Source of the DNA: Blepharisma stoltei
Lineage: Eukaryota > Ciliophora > Heterotrichea > Heterotrichida > Blepharismidae
DNA length: 64,000 nucleotides
Direction: 5' to 3'
NCBI GenBank assembly: GCA_914767885.1
Contig: CAJZBQ010000040.1
Location: forward strand, 806,001 to 870,000
The position numbers were made by a program, and so were the translations under genes. The notes under the pieces are model-generated. The model did no database searches. It was not told where the DNA came from and worked only from the letters and a program-made list of their open reading frames with translations. This document shows positions 46,201 through 56,667 of the stretch, one piece after another. Numbering within the stretch: position 1 is the first letter of the stretch; each line of letters begins with the position of its first letter.

Positions 46201-49200
46201 TTAAAACTAATGTCAAATTTTTGATCTACAACAGGAGTTGTTACCTGATTACAATTAGAATCAAAGCCATATGGGCATTCATTTATACACACCAGATCAA
46301 TGCGAAACTTTCCTGAGCGGCATATAGAGCACTCAAATAGTCCCGTTTCTAGACATTACATTAGAATTTATAAGTTTAACGCCCTTTATGGAGTTGCCTA
46401 AACCCAGAGCTTCCCACTGCATCTTCACCACACCGGGCCCACAGGCCGCTGGGCTGATCTGCTTTGTTACACTAGGTTGTGACTCCGCGCAGTTGCCGGC
46501 CAAGATGGCGATATACGTGTGACATGGGTTGCCTGCTAGGAAAATCCAAAAAATGGATTTTCTGGCCGAATCACGGCAAAAAGGAAAATCACAAGGCCCG
46601 AGGCTTAACTCTTGGTTTCACGCTAAGGAGTTGCCCGATTGATCTTTACGAAGTTGCAGTGCTTTCTCTTTCCAACCATTGTGCCTTCCTTCCCATTAGG
46701 TAAAATCCACCCCTGAGAATAGACTAGGGCTAGGCTTTGTACGCCATAGAGTTGCTTATCTAGGATTGCCGTTCATCTCTGAATGGCAAAACTTTGCCGG
46801 ATATAATTAAAATAGGGCTCGAGACCCAAGTTGAGACGCCATATTTTAATTATGCCCCACTTCTAGACAAGTTTTGCATTTCATATCACATAAAAAGCAG
46901 TCTGAAATTGAAGATTTTCAATAAAAACTTCAATTGCATTTACACCCGCCAGATCCATCTAGCGATGCATTATCTATGCAGGATAAGCAGCTTCCAGAGA
47001 ATGATGTGCATTCAGCACATGCATATGATTTGCAAAGGTCGCATATATCTGAATTTCTACATCCCTCAGTGCAAGAAGCTAAACAGTTTGAGCAGGAAGA
47101 AGTAGAATCCAGGTATTCTGAGAATTGGCAAGTTGGGCATGAAAGTCCAATTGGACAAACTGAGCATCCAGATCCACATCCTGCAGTATTTCAGCTTGCA
47201 GATCATTTAGTTTCATCATTATACAGTTCGAAACTTCATAAATAGCCTTCAAAGCTGCTAGAAGTCCCACCAATAGTCATTTCCCCTATATAGCACACCC
47301 CTTATGGTTGCTCGGGGCTCAGAGTTGTTTGGCTCTGAGTTGTGTGGGAAATTGGCTCTGAGTTGTGTGGGAAATTGGCTCTGATTTTGTGGGAAATTGG
47401 CTCTGAGTTGTTTGGGACTGGGAATGCTGAGAAATGGGACGAGGAGGTGTGGATTCTTGTGTGTGGGAAATGCTAATTTAGGGTAGGGTAATATCAATTT
47501 TTCTTCTTGTGGTTGCTCACCATTAAGTGCCCCCTCCCTATGTCACCCACCCTCTGACGTTCTTGAAAATTTTATATGTTTAAATTTTATTAGACAAGCC
47601 CCCCTCAAATATTTTAGCTTGACAAATTAATATTCAACATGTTAAAATATTTGGGACCGTTAGGGGGTAGGTGGCATGAGGAGAGGGTACTCAACGCCGA
47701 TCTAAAACGGAGTGTAAGCTATATCATATAAATAAGCAAGACTAATAGAACTTTTTAAAGTGTCAAGAGAGTTGTCAATATAAAGAGATAGCACTGTTTC
47801 GCCTGAAATAACAGTCCCTGTTACTGATAAATAATGCCAAGAGCTTAAAAGAGAAGTCGATCCAGTAAATGATATTATTGAAGAATCAGATAAAGTGAGC
47901 TTAACAGATGCTGAACCTGAGACAAATGATATTTTAGCTAAATCTGTAGTTGAAAATTTGCTGAAAAGACTACCACTTGTCATGAGATAAAGCCAAAAAT
48001 TAAGAGAAAACCATGGGGAGAGATATTTTCCTTCTGAATACATGAGAGAGTTGGATGAAAAATAGTATCCTCTTAAGTAAGCAGGTATGGGATCATTTAT
48101 GTCAAATTCTGGATACTTATTTGTATTATTGCTACCGATATCAATTCCATTGATCTCATCCAATACAATTTGGTCATTTAAGGATACAGAGAGTATTAAA
48201 TTTGATATTACAACACATTGATTCAAAGTGCTATCTTCTGTATACTCTGATGGGCATGATGGAATGCATATTCCTCTTACTTCCCAATAAATATTATTAA
48301 TTTTTTAAAATAATTTAATTGAATTGATTTTTTATTTCGATTAAAATTTTAACACCTTTTAGTTTTTTTAGAATGAGGTAATAAAAATGTTCCAGAGTAG
48401 CATGAAGAGCATGAATAGTATCCTAGCCCTGAACAAGTAGCACATGAAGCATCACAACAACTTGGTGGACTTTCATTATTTGCACAGCTAGTGCACATTG
48501 AGCTAAGATAGCCAGAGCATATAGAGCAGTTAGGACTAGCACAATAAGAACAATCTGTTCCTCTAACACACCAAGGCCACACACCACAACTTCCTGAGCA
48601 ATGATTGCATGATTGGCCATCTCAATAATAATTATTTAAACAGTTTGGTAGATTTTTTGTTATTGATGTGCCCAATATCTCACTCCGAACAACTAGAGAA
48701 TAAAGAAATCCTTGAAAGGAATTTCCAAAGCTGCTTTTACCAATAATTCATTTATAAGCTAAATTTGGATAATTTGCCTCTAAATTTGATATGCTATTTT
48801 ACAGTAATATGTATTGAAAAATCAATATGAATATTCAGTTTTATATGGAGCTAGATGCCCTAAGATATTTTGGCACAAAACAGAAAACTGAATATCGTTT
48901 TCGTATTGCTGGATCCGCCAATAATAATATTTAGATTTATTGTACGATAATCAGTCTGCTCAATTTGAAGGGTTACTGCTTGCCATTGAATTAATAGTCC
49001 GCTTATTTGTAAGCTTTCAGTATATGGTGATGATATTTGACTTTTAAACAATGATGTGATTTTATAGCTTGACCCAACCGTTTCACATCTGATATACTCA
49101 GTTCCACCAATCCCAACACTTAAAATAACACCAGGGGAAATAGGAAGAATTCATACATTGAGCGAAAATAGGTAGGACGGGATTCAATTGTAAGTATCTA

Positions 49201-49570
49201 TCAAGCCTGATGATCCTTCAAAATAAAATCCTCGATCTAAAGTTGGTAAAGGAGTAACCTTGGTTAATGAGTTAAATGCTATTGAGGATGGTGTCATAAA
49301 TTCCCCGATATTGTGAGCAGTGAGGTCTTGCTGAGATGAAAAATCAATAGAAAATAGTATTCCAGAAGGGGCGGTGCATCCAAATACACTCCCAGGTAGC
49401 ATAATTGCATTAGAGTTTGAAGGGCATGCATCTACACATAATAGACTTCCAATTAAATAAAATCCAGTGTTGCAAGAGGAACAAGGATTTGTACAGCCAT
49501 TGCATTCTAGACAGCACTGAGAAAATGCAAAGCTTATAATACAAGGAATGAAGACAATTCTCAGGTTCAT
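40228..49570 (-). CDS. Giant cysteine-rich membrane protein, paralog 2 (about 2625 aa)
   Basis: Starts MNLRIVFIPCIISFAFSQCC (signal peptide) at 49570. Same module order as paralog 1: Cys-rich clusters alternating with LamG-like modules, then a multi-pass C-terminus (IIVALSAIFTLYIVIYKP) ending NSLDVEDIN. Two 15-nt introns (40828-40842, 40900-40914) are at the same places as in paralog 1. Insertions are at different places: 41036-41319, 46356-46855, 47287-47719, 48278-48378 and 48790-48892. With them removed 7878 nt remain, exactly 2626 codons. Many TGA codons read as Trp. Product of a tandem duplication; function not known. Confidence 0.85.
41036..41319. mobile_element. TA-bounded IES in paralog 2, diverged MITE
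   Basis: TAs at 41036-41037 and 41320-41321. Inside are weak MITE traces (GAGAAAAATCCTTATTTTTGG). Excision gives SKFSHCYRWIGKKFTEQL, aligned with SKCSQRWIGRRFTDAL of paralog 1. Confidence 0.83.
46356..46855 (+). mobile_element. Retroposon-like element, family R1 copy 4, in paralog 2
   Basis: 500 bp flanked by CCCGTTTCTAGACA (46342-46355) and CCCACTTCTAGACA (46856-46869). Very similar to copy 2, including the hairpin end. Removal gives CKTCLETGLFECSIC in frame. The duplicate contains TA. Confidence 0.88.
47287..47719. mobile_element. TA-bounded IES in paralog 2 with tandem repeats
   Basis: 433 bp flanked by TATA; edges TATAGCACACC and GGAGTGTAAGCTATA are partly inverted. Excision gives AYLYDIGEMTIGG, aligned with AYLYENGHTQIGG of paralog 1. 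Confidence 0.85.
47331..47410 (+). repeat. 23-bp tandem repeat inside an IES
   Basis: Three and a half copies of GGCTCTGAGTTGTGTGGGAA plus ATT, with small variations. Confidence 0.9.
48278..48378. other. 101-bp IES in paralog 2
   Basis: Between TA 48278-48279 and TA 48379-48380, AT-rich. Excision gives GTFLLRGICIPSCP, aligned with GSYLLRGICVPSCP of paralog 1. Confidence 0.88.
48790..48892. other. 103-bp IES in paralog 2
   Basis: Between TA 48790-48791 and TA 48893-48894. Excision gives GGSSNTKTISNLEANYP, same length as DGSSNANSIIGFEANYP of paralog 1. TATTCAGTTTT occurs inside in both directions. Confidence 0.87.
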
Positions 49571-49962
49571 TATTTATTAATTATTAATCCAAAAACTGAT
49601 TTATGGCTGATTTCATATAAGCTTAAAAATTAAAAAAGAAAATATGCTAGATAAATAGAAAAATGGACTTTACCATAATTAAGGGATTTTCTATTTTCTA
49701 TAATTTATAGTAAGTCTTTGATCAGCTATAGCAACATAAAACAATTATCGATAATTAATAGCTATAAAGCATTCTCCCCAGGCTTTCTTAAAAACATCAA
49801 AGGTTTTCTTTCATTATTTCTATATCATTTATACGTTTTTTCTCCAAACACATGCCTAATAAATAAAAATAAAGGGCATTCGCTATTATATAGCAACAAA
49901 TAATCTATTAATTTTAGTAGCAGGTGCTATAAAAGACACTATAGCAAAATAATACAAAAATA
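49571..49962. other. Intergenic, AT-rich
   Basis: Between the start of paralog 2 and the stop of the DHHC gene. Nothing recognised apart from a presumed promoter. Confidence 0.45.
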
Positions 49963-51052
49963 TTACTCATCTCTTGAGGTAGCCGGCCCACTTCTTGTTG
50001 TGGTGATTAGTGATGCTGGAAACTCCTTCATCAGCTCAATATGCTCTTCAAGCTTGTTTTCTGGATATATGCTGTATCTTTGTTTTGAAATAACAGTTTT
50101 AACTGCTTTATCTTTGTGACAATTTGTAAATCTATTTAATTCCAGACTTCCATCATCTCTTAAATCAAACCTTTCCTGTACACTTCTTTCAAAAATCCTT
50201 GCTATATTTCGCAATCCCTTATCAAAAGGATTTATTCTCAATTTTTCCCAAATTTGTTTAACTTTTTCCCTTGTCGTCAAATTATGTGCTATTAAATAGC
50301 TATGAATAACCCATAATCCAATAACAAACCATGACGCTCCTAGCCCTATAAATATTACGCAGAGCATTATAACAGATGCATCATTTTCAAACCAGGTTTT
50401 ACATACATACTCAATAGAAATTCATTCTATAAAAACAATATACCCAAACAAGCTGCTTAAAAATATATAGAAAAATTTATAATTCCTTTTCCCAATACAA
50501 TTACTAACTCATGGGCAATGATGGTCGAAGTCTTCTACACAATGTCCGCATTCTTCACAGTGTGCTGCCCTTGGAGGCCTCAAAATATAGCCTATAATAA
50601 GACTCACAAATTGGGCAATATTTCAATTCCATAAGGACACCTTTATGAGGAATCACCAAATTTTTTAGCCGAATATTTTTTCTGATGTTTATAGACTCAA
50701 TTTGAATGACCCTTGATAGCAGTGGAGCATTTTTTGGACCTGTGGCAAATGGAGGAATTTGTTTTGGAAGATAGCCAGGTGTAGTGATTGCTGTGAAAAT
50801 AAAAAAAATAAGGGAGAGCAGGGAAAGAATAAGGGAGATTATTAAAATAAAAGGCTTGCCGAGTGATAAGTAATGTAGTCCAGGATAAGAAATGAAAAAT
50901 ATTTCTGGAATGGTTAGCATGAGAAATGTAAAAACTGATCTTTTGAGATTTGAACTGATTATAGCTTACCCAAGGAGAATTCTTCCATTTAAAATAATTC
51001 TGTTATTTCCAGGCCACTGAAGATAGGCTTTGCCTTGCAGTTTTTTCATCAT
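49963..51052 (-). CDS. DHHC-type protein S-acyltransferase
   Basis: Transfers palmitate to Cys of membrane proteins. Starts [17 protein letters not shown] at 51052. Introns of 15 nt (complement 50955-50969, GTAAGCTATAATCAG) and 16 nt (50592-50607, GTGAGTCTTATTATAG). Two membrane helices precede the Cys-rich domain [20 protein letters not shown], then [18 protein letters not shown] with the catalytic DHHC and Trp from TGA; two more helices and a TTRE motif follow. 352 aa, typical. The 5' exon became visible only after splicing the 15-nt intron. Confidence 0.92.
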
Positions 51053-51219
51053 TTGATTAAATTTTTAGTTTTTTGTCTAATATAAATGAAATTTACTGAC
51101 CTGCAATAAATTATATTTAGTCAGCCAAAATGATACTAAAAAATTGATATTATATAAATTTATTTCTAATTACTATAAAAGCTTCATTTATTTCTAATAA
51201 TTTCAAATCAGTTACCCAG

Positions 51220-52620
51220 ATGGAACAAGAGAAACTCAGAAAAATTTTATCCAATAGCTCTGAAGCAAGCGGCCAAAGCATTTATTCTCATCTTCAAGAG
51301 ATTTTTTCTTACATCCTTCGCGAAAAGCCTGAAAAGCTTTACGAAAACTTCGAATCAATCTCTTCCTTCGTAAAAGCAAACCGCTTTCTCTATAGCGAGC
51401 CCAGACCAGCCTCAGATCTTCAAAACATCCAATCTCGTTGGACCGTCCTCAGCAACTGGATCAGAGACAATGAAAAACTCCTTGAAAAATACAAAGTAAA
51501 GACTTCTCAAGGCTTCATCGTCGAATCCCACCCTCCAGCCCTGCATTCCTTAAGCGATTTCTTAAAAGACGCCAAACTCCTTGAATTCGCAGGAATTAGC
51601 TTTGGCGAAGAAGAAACCTACAGAATTCAAATGTCCCTGAAGCGGCTTATGAGAAGCAGCGGGGCGAAAGAAATGAGATTTTGGGGCAAAATATACGGAA
51701 GAGAAAAAGACTACTATATAGCAGAAGGCTTATTAGAAGGAGCCGGCAAAGAAGATGTAGAAAGACCAAAAGGCTTTGAAAAACGTGGAGAAGGTGTGAA
51801 TAAGTACACATATTGGGTAACTGACAGCATCCTTGAAGACTGGATTGAGCTTCCTGACGTAAGTCCTCAACAAATCATTGTGGCAAGACAGATTAAAAAA
51901 GTTTTCACAGGAAACCTAAATGCTGACATTTTAAGCTACCCGATTTTCCCAGGAAAAGAAAGGCACTTATTAAGAGCTCAGATCGCGAGAATAACCGCAG
52001 CCACTGTTTTGGCACCAAAAGGGATTTTTAAAGTCAATGAAGAAGACCCACAAGTGATTGAGCTTGAAGAGGAATTAGCTGTCCCTACTTTTGAAGAACT
52101 GAGCTCTGACGAAAGCTGGGTACATTTACATGCAAATATTTTAAAGGCTGGAAGAGTGACCCATGCGGAACCTGAAGTCCCTGAAGGGGAAGAAGTCGAT
52201 GTAGAAGAAATCAAAGCAAAAATGCAAGATGAAGACCCTGTTGTGGATAGAATTAAAATTATTAGTGAAGACGAGCCAATCGCTGAAGAAGAAAAAGGCT
52301 GGCAGTTTAGCTTGATTGGGGATAATCAAGTGTATGGGGCTAAGCCACCAGCAGAAGGGTCGGTGTGCTATGCAGCCAATGTGATAAGAAATGTGAGATG
52401 GCCAGGATCTTTAACAATTCACAAAGGTGGAGCGTGGGTCAATGTGTATATTGGATATGGAGTGAAACGACTTGATCCAACATTTAACCCAATTTCACCT
52501 CCTGATGTCCTGCCTGACCCTGAAGACCCAGTAGAGCAGCCAGAGCCAACCCCATTAGTTGCTCCAGAAGAGCTAGAAAGTGACTCAGACGCAGAAAAAG
52601 AAAACGACGAAGAAGACTAA
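51220..52620 (+). CDS. Radial spoke protein RSP4/6 (RSPH4A/RSPH6A family)
   Basis: Head component of the axonemal radial spoke. 466 aa, uninterrupted. Family hallmarks include LLEFAGISFGEEETYRIQ, RFWGKIYGREKDYYIAEG, KYTYWVT, FPGKERHLLRAQIARI and, near the end, RNVRWPGSLTIHKGGAWVNV, followed by a Glu/Asp-rich tail. No intron or IES. Divergent from the DHHC gene with 167 bp between starts. Confidence 0.95.
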   Translation: MEQEKLRKILSNSSEASGQSIYSHLQEIFSYILREKPEKLYENFESISSFVKANRFLYSEPRPASDLQNIQSRWTVLSNWIRDNEKLLEKYKVKTSQGFIVESHPPALHSLSDFLKDAKLLEFAGISFGEEETYRIQMSLKRLMRSSGAKEMRFWGKIYGREKDYYIAEGLLEGAGKEDVERPKGFEKRGEGVNKYTYWVTDSILEDWIELPDVSPQQIIVARQIKKVFTGNLNADILSYPIFPGKERHLLRAQIARITAATVLAPKGIFKVNEEDPQVIELEEELAVPTFEELSSDESWVHLHANILKAGRVTHAEPEVPEGEEVDVEEIKAKMQDEDPVVDRIKIISEDEPIAEEEKGWQFSLIGDNQVYGAKPPAEGSVCYAANVIRNVRWPGSLTIHKGGAWVNVYIGYGVKRLDPTFNPISPPDVLPDPEDPVEQPEPTPLVAPEELESDSDAEKENDEED

Positions 52621-52651
52621 GTAATAATTTCTTTATTATATTTCTTGCAAG

Positions 52652-54167
52652 ATGGATGAAGCTTTACATACGTTTTCATACCAGAACCCTCAGTCTGCAC
52701 GTACAACTTTAAACCGTCCGAAGTCTGCTTATAACATAAATTCAAGGCCGGCCACAGCGAGTAGAACTGCAATCAGTTTGAATAGCAAAACTCGCCCATC
52801 AACTGCTGGCATCAAAAGTGCCAGAATTTCAAAAAATAGGAATTTGGATATCAAAGACCTAGAATCGCATTCCATGAATTGACTGACTGAATGAAATAGG
52901 ATGTCGAAAACAGCTAGAAATAGCAGCAGCTCAAGGAATTCTTTAGCTTTAGTTTTAGGGGAAACTCAGCCTACGAAATCAAGGCCTATGAGTGCAGCCT
53001 ATCCATTGCCTGAAGCAAAAAAGGTCAATACCAAGCTGAATTATGCTATTAATGCTTTTCCTTTGTATAATACATTGAGAAAGCTTGAAGAAAGAGATGT
53101 TGTAGACCAGTTTGCAATTGAGACAGCAAGATCAAAACTGATTGATGACAGATTTTTAAATAAATTTAAACAAAACATTTCACCTGAACAAATTCTTATG
53201 ATAAACGCAAATGACCCGAACAGCATGTCAGCGAGATATTTAGAATTAATCCATCAAGACAAATTATGCAAGCCTAAGGCAAGGCCTGAAATTCCAGTAT
53301 ATAAACCGCCACCACCACAGAATAAGCCAGAAATTGAAAAGCCTGAAAAATATACAAATAAATATAAGGATGAGCTAATATTTATATGAAATAAAACGAC
53401 TTATAAAGACCAAGAAAAAAAAACTGAATTGTGTGAAGAAAACATTAAAAAAAACAAGCATTTTTCTTCTGAAGTATATTTTAAGCAAAGGCATTCGATT
53501 GCAGATATTCTTACTCCCCCATTTTAAATTGGACAAAATATAAGTAAATTTTCATTTTTGGATTTAAATTGGAACAAATATCTGTAAATTTCCATGGCTT
53601 ATGGCTTGGGAATTTTCCTTTAAAATTTTTTTCGATAGGTAATTTATTATGTGAAAAATACTATTTTTATAAAATAGGTTTGATCTAATTTAAAGGAAAT
53701 AGTGCGAGTAGAATATTAGATAAACGTTTCTTAATTTGAATCAATTAATTCTTCATAAATAATTTAAAATTCAAAAATACTGCTTTCAATTTATTTTTTT
53801 ATTTTTTTAAAATTTTTTTAAAAAAATAAATTTATCCCCCTTTAAATTGGATCAAGATTTTTGTTCCTGTTTAAAAGAAGAGGAAGTTAATGGCAGGCAT
53901 AACCCTGACGACAATTTCAACAATCCAAATGATAATAAAGAAACTCCTATATATAGCCCCGAAGAAAATGCTCAAAAATTAATTAACACTGATTTTATTG
54001 AAGAGCGTTCTCCTCAAAGTGAGTTTATTTCAAGCACAAAATCAGTAAAGCCAGCTTATTCATCATCAATAAAGCCAAGCCAAGATTGTCCCGGCTTAGT
54101 CGCAGTCGGGACTGGCGTTAAAATCCATTCCCAAGTCCAATCAAAGCACCGGTGGTCACTTATATAA
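52652..54167 (+). CDS. Basic low-complexity protein (379 aa), interrupted by a family 2 MITE
   Basis: Not recognised. Begins MDEALHTFSYQNPQSARTTL and is rich in Ser, Arg, Lys and Pro with repeated RP(K/S)SA/T motifs (NRPKSAYNINSRPATASR), common in microtubule-associated or ciliary proteins. TGA codes Trp in HSMNWLTEWNRMSK and FIWNKTTY. A 376-bp IES (TA 53512-53513 to TA 53888-53889) interrupts it; excision joins HSIADIL to NGRHNPDDNF. Total 380 codons. The start lies 31 bp downstream of the RSP4/6 stop. Confidence 0.68.
53512..53887. mobile_element. MITE family 2 IES in the 379-aa gene
   Basis: Left end TACTCCCCCATTTTAAATTGG; the right end is an imperfect hairpin (CCCCCTTTAAATTGG ... TGTTTAAAAGAAGAGGAAG) before TA. 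Inner terminal motif TTTAAATTGG as in 21989-22446. Confidence 0.8.
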
Positions 54168-54270
54168 TTAACTGTGCATACTATATTTTGATCTCCTAAA
54201 TTTTGAAATAAAATGGAATTACTGTAACTTTTGTAATCCCTGAAAAATAAATATTTTAAATTAATCGAAA

Positions 54271-55564
54271 ATGGGATCATGTGCAATGACAAAACAAAAA
54301 CAAGTGGCTCCTACAATGAACGAAATTGAGTCTCAATTCTCAGACATAATAGTCGAGAAAGTCGACATATCAACCTTACTCCCCTCCGTGAATGAACAAA
54401 ACCATTAGAAAATCGCTATTTTTGCGCAAAAAAACCCACCCTCAGTGAGCGAACAAAAAATTTTTTATAGAAAAAAAAATTGATATATAAGTGATAATTT
54501 TTATAATGAAATCTCTAATTAATTCTGTTTAATTTTAAACAAATTGTGTTTTTAAAAAATAAATTTTATAAATTAAATTAACATTTGCTTTCCAATTTTT
54601 GCGAATTAGGATTTTTTTTTTAAATTTCGAAAAAAAAAATTTTCTATAAATTTTATTAATAAATTTTTTTGTTAAAAAACAATTAAACCCCCTGCGTGAG
54701 CAAACAAAAATTTTTTTGTTCATTCACGGGGGGAAATTAGTAAAACCTGAAGATTTAAATTTACCAAAGCATCGCAGCATTTCTATCAATTTTTCTGACA
54801 AGTTAAACTATCAGGAAACCCCTCTTAAAATTAAACCTCGGCCAGAAATTGTTCCGAGATTAGACATAAAAAAATTATTTCCTCAAAATCAATTAACTTC
54901 TGAAAAAGTTGACCTGAAAAAACAAGCTTGGCATTCAGGTAAACAGAAAGGTGGAAGACTTCTATTGAATACATCCAAAGACATTTCCTTCACCTCTGTT
55001 GAAAAATCACCTGTAAAAGTTGAAGAAAGCAAGCCAAAAAATCTTCTTGATATGATTAAAAACGGTAAATCAGCTCTGAATTCTAGAATACAAACTCCAG
55101 ATGAAAACAATAATAATCGTATGGATGCCTCACAAGCCATTTTAGAAAGTAGCTGAGTCACTAGTTCTCCTGAGCTAAATGAGATGAAAATAGAAGAAAA
55201 ACCTTATGGGAAAAACGCATCGTCTGAAAGGAAACTTTTGTCGTTCCCAAGCTTGAATTATCAGCAAAGGAGCAGCCTTAAAATACCTATAATTCCGAAT
55301 CAAGATATAGTAGTGACTGAGGAAAGTGAAATCATATCAGAAGCCAGTGACGAAACACCTATAAGGCCAGGGCTGCAGACGCCAGGGTCGTTTATTTCTC
55401 TTGGAATGGAGCCTGGAAATCACAAATTAAGGGCAACTCTTTCAAGAATTTCGACGATGAAGCCTGAATTCGACCAAGTGCCTACAGATTTTAATTCAAA
55501 TGAGCCTAAGCAAGATAACCTTGTGATTGAGCGAACTAAACGAAACCTCCTTGCATCTTTATAA
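54271..55564 (+). CDS. Unknown protein with N-terminal MGSC (predicted acylation), interrupted by a MITE
   Basis: Starts MGSCAMTKQKQVAPTMNE: Gly2 and Cys4 fit dual myristoylation/palmitoylation. The rest is charged and disordered-looking, ending IERTKRNLLASL. TGA is Trp in ESSWVTSS. A MITE (54377 to 54737 or 54740) interrupts it after VDIST; both possible right TAs keep the frame, giving 310 or 309 aa. The 3' quarter is duplicated as a fragment at 57599-57827. No family recognised. Confidence 0.7.
54377..54740. mobile_element. MITE-type IES in the MGSC gene
   Basis: Left end TTACTCCCCTCCGTGAATGA; right palindromic end GTGAGCAAACAAAAATTTTT ... GTTCATTCACGGGGGG. The right boundary is TA 54738-54739 or TA 54741-54742. 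Confidence 0.9.
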
Positions 55565-55640
55565 AGTATATAGACTGTTGCATAAGTAATTAAATATTTA
55601 ATTTACTAATAAAAATACATTAATAACAATTAGTTACAAT

Positions 55641-56350
55641 TTTAGAAGCATTTCTTTTGAGTTTGGTTACCTTTGTTATCCAACGCAATTGTATTTCTTT
55701 TTGGGGCTGATTGAGGGCTGTTAAACTCTGGGCAACATTTTGCAGCGATTTCTCTGAATAATTGTTCAACCTCGTAGTTCATTCTGGCTGATGTTTTAAG
55801 ATATATAGCTCCAATTAAGTTAGCAAAATATTTAGCTTCTTCAAGAGAAACAGCTTCATTTTCAACTAAATCCTTTTTATTTCCTGCAATTATAACAACT
55901 ATGTCTTTAGGGATTTACCAGAAACCAAGGGAAATTTTTACTCTATAAAATAGCGGTAGAAAAAAATTGAGTCTCTTTTTATAGGAAAAAATTAGTGTAA
56001 CTATCCTTTGATTTTTTCTTGTCTTTAGGCCCCAAACTCTTGTAATTCCCAATGTCATCTTTTAAGGCTTTCAAAGCTTTCACGCTTAGTAATGTCATAA
56101 GTCATGATTACGGCGTTGGCGTCTCTGTAATACATTATGGCTAAATTGTGATATCTCTCTTGTCCCGCTGTATCCCAGATGTTGAATTTTATGGTCTTGT
56201 CGTTGAATTGGAGATACTTGACCATGTAAGAGATGCCGATTGACGACTCTCGTTCAGGGAAGGAATCAGCGACGAATCTTCTAATAAGGCTGGATTTGCC
56301 TACGCCGGAGTCCCTTTTATTTGGGTTTGGCCACCTTGCATGTTGGAGAT
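55641..56350 (-). pseudogene. Rab GTPase pseudogene (unit 1 copy)
   Basis: Homologous to 57896-58504. A 13-bp deletion next to the P-loop codons shifts the frame just before DSGVGKSS. A 108-bp insertion (55912-56019), flanked by TGTCTTTAGG on both sides, splits the gene before the G4 motif. IWDTAGQERYHNLA is retained. Confidence 0.88.
55912..56019. mobile_element. 108-bp insertion with 10-bp direct repeats in the Rab pseudogene
   Basis: Flanked by TGTCTTTAGG at 55902-55911 and 56020-56029; absent from the intact copy, which has a single TGTCTTTAGG. The repeat contains TA, so it may be either a young IES or a small transposon. Confidence 0.85.
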
Positions 56351-56667
56351 GAAAATTATTATGCAATTGTGAGCAGATTTGATTGTCAAAGAATGATATT
56401 AAATAGATTAGAAGAAATAGTCTGTTTATGTGAAGAACGTGATGCCCAGATTTAAATAATTGTGGTTATCTTTGAGAAATTTTTGTCAGGATAATGAGAA
56501 GATATAATTATTAAATAACTTTCTATATAAATTAAGCTAAAATTAAATAAATTTATTTATGATTTAATTTTAAATTTAGATAATTAAATTTATCTATGCA
56601 CTTTTCTGATTATCTTTTTATATTAATCAAAATATTTTTTAAAAATCATTATGATTAAAAATTATTT

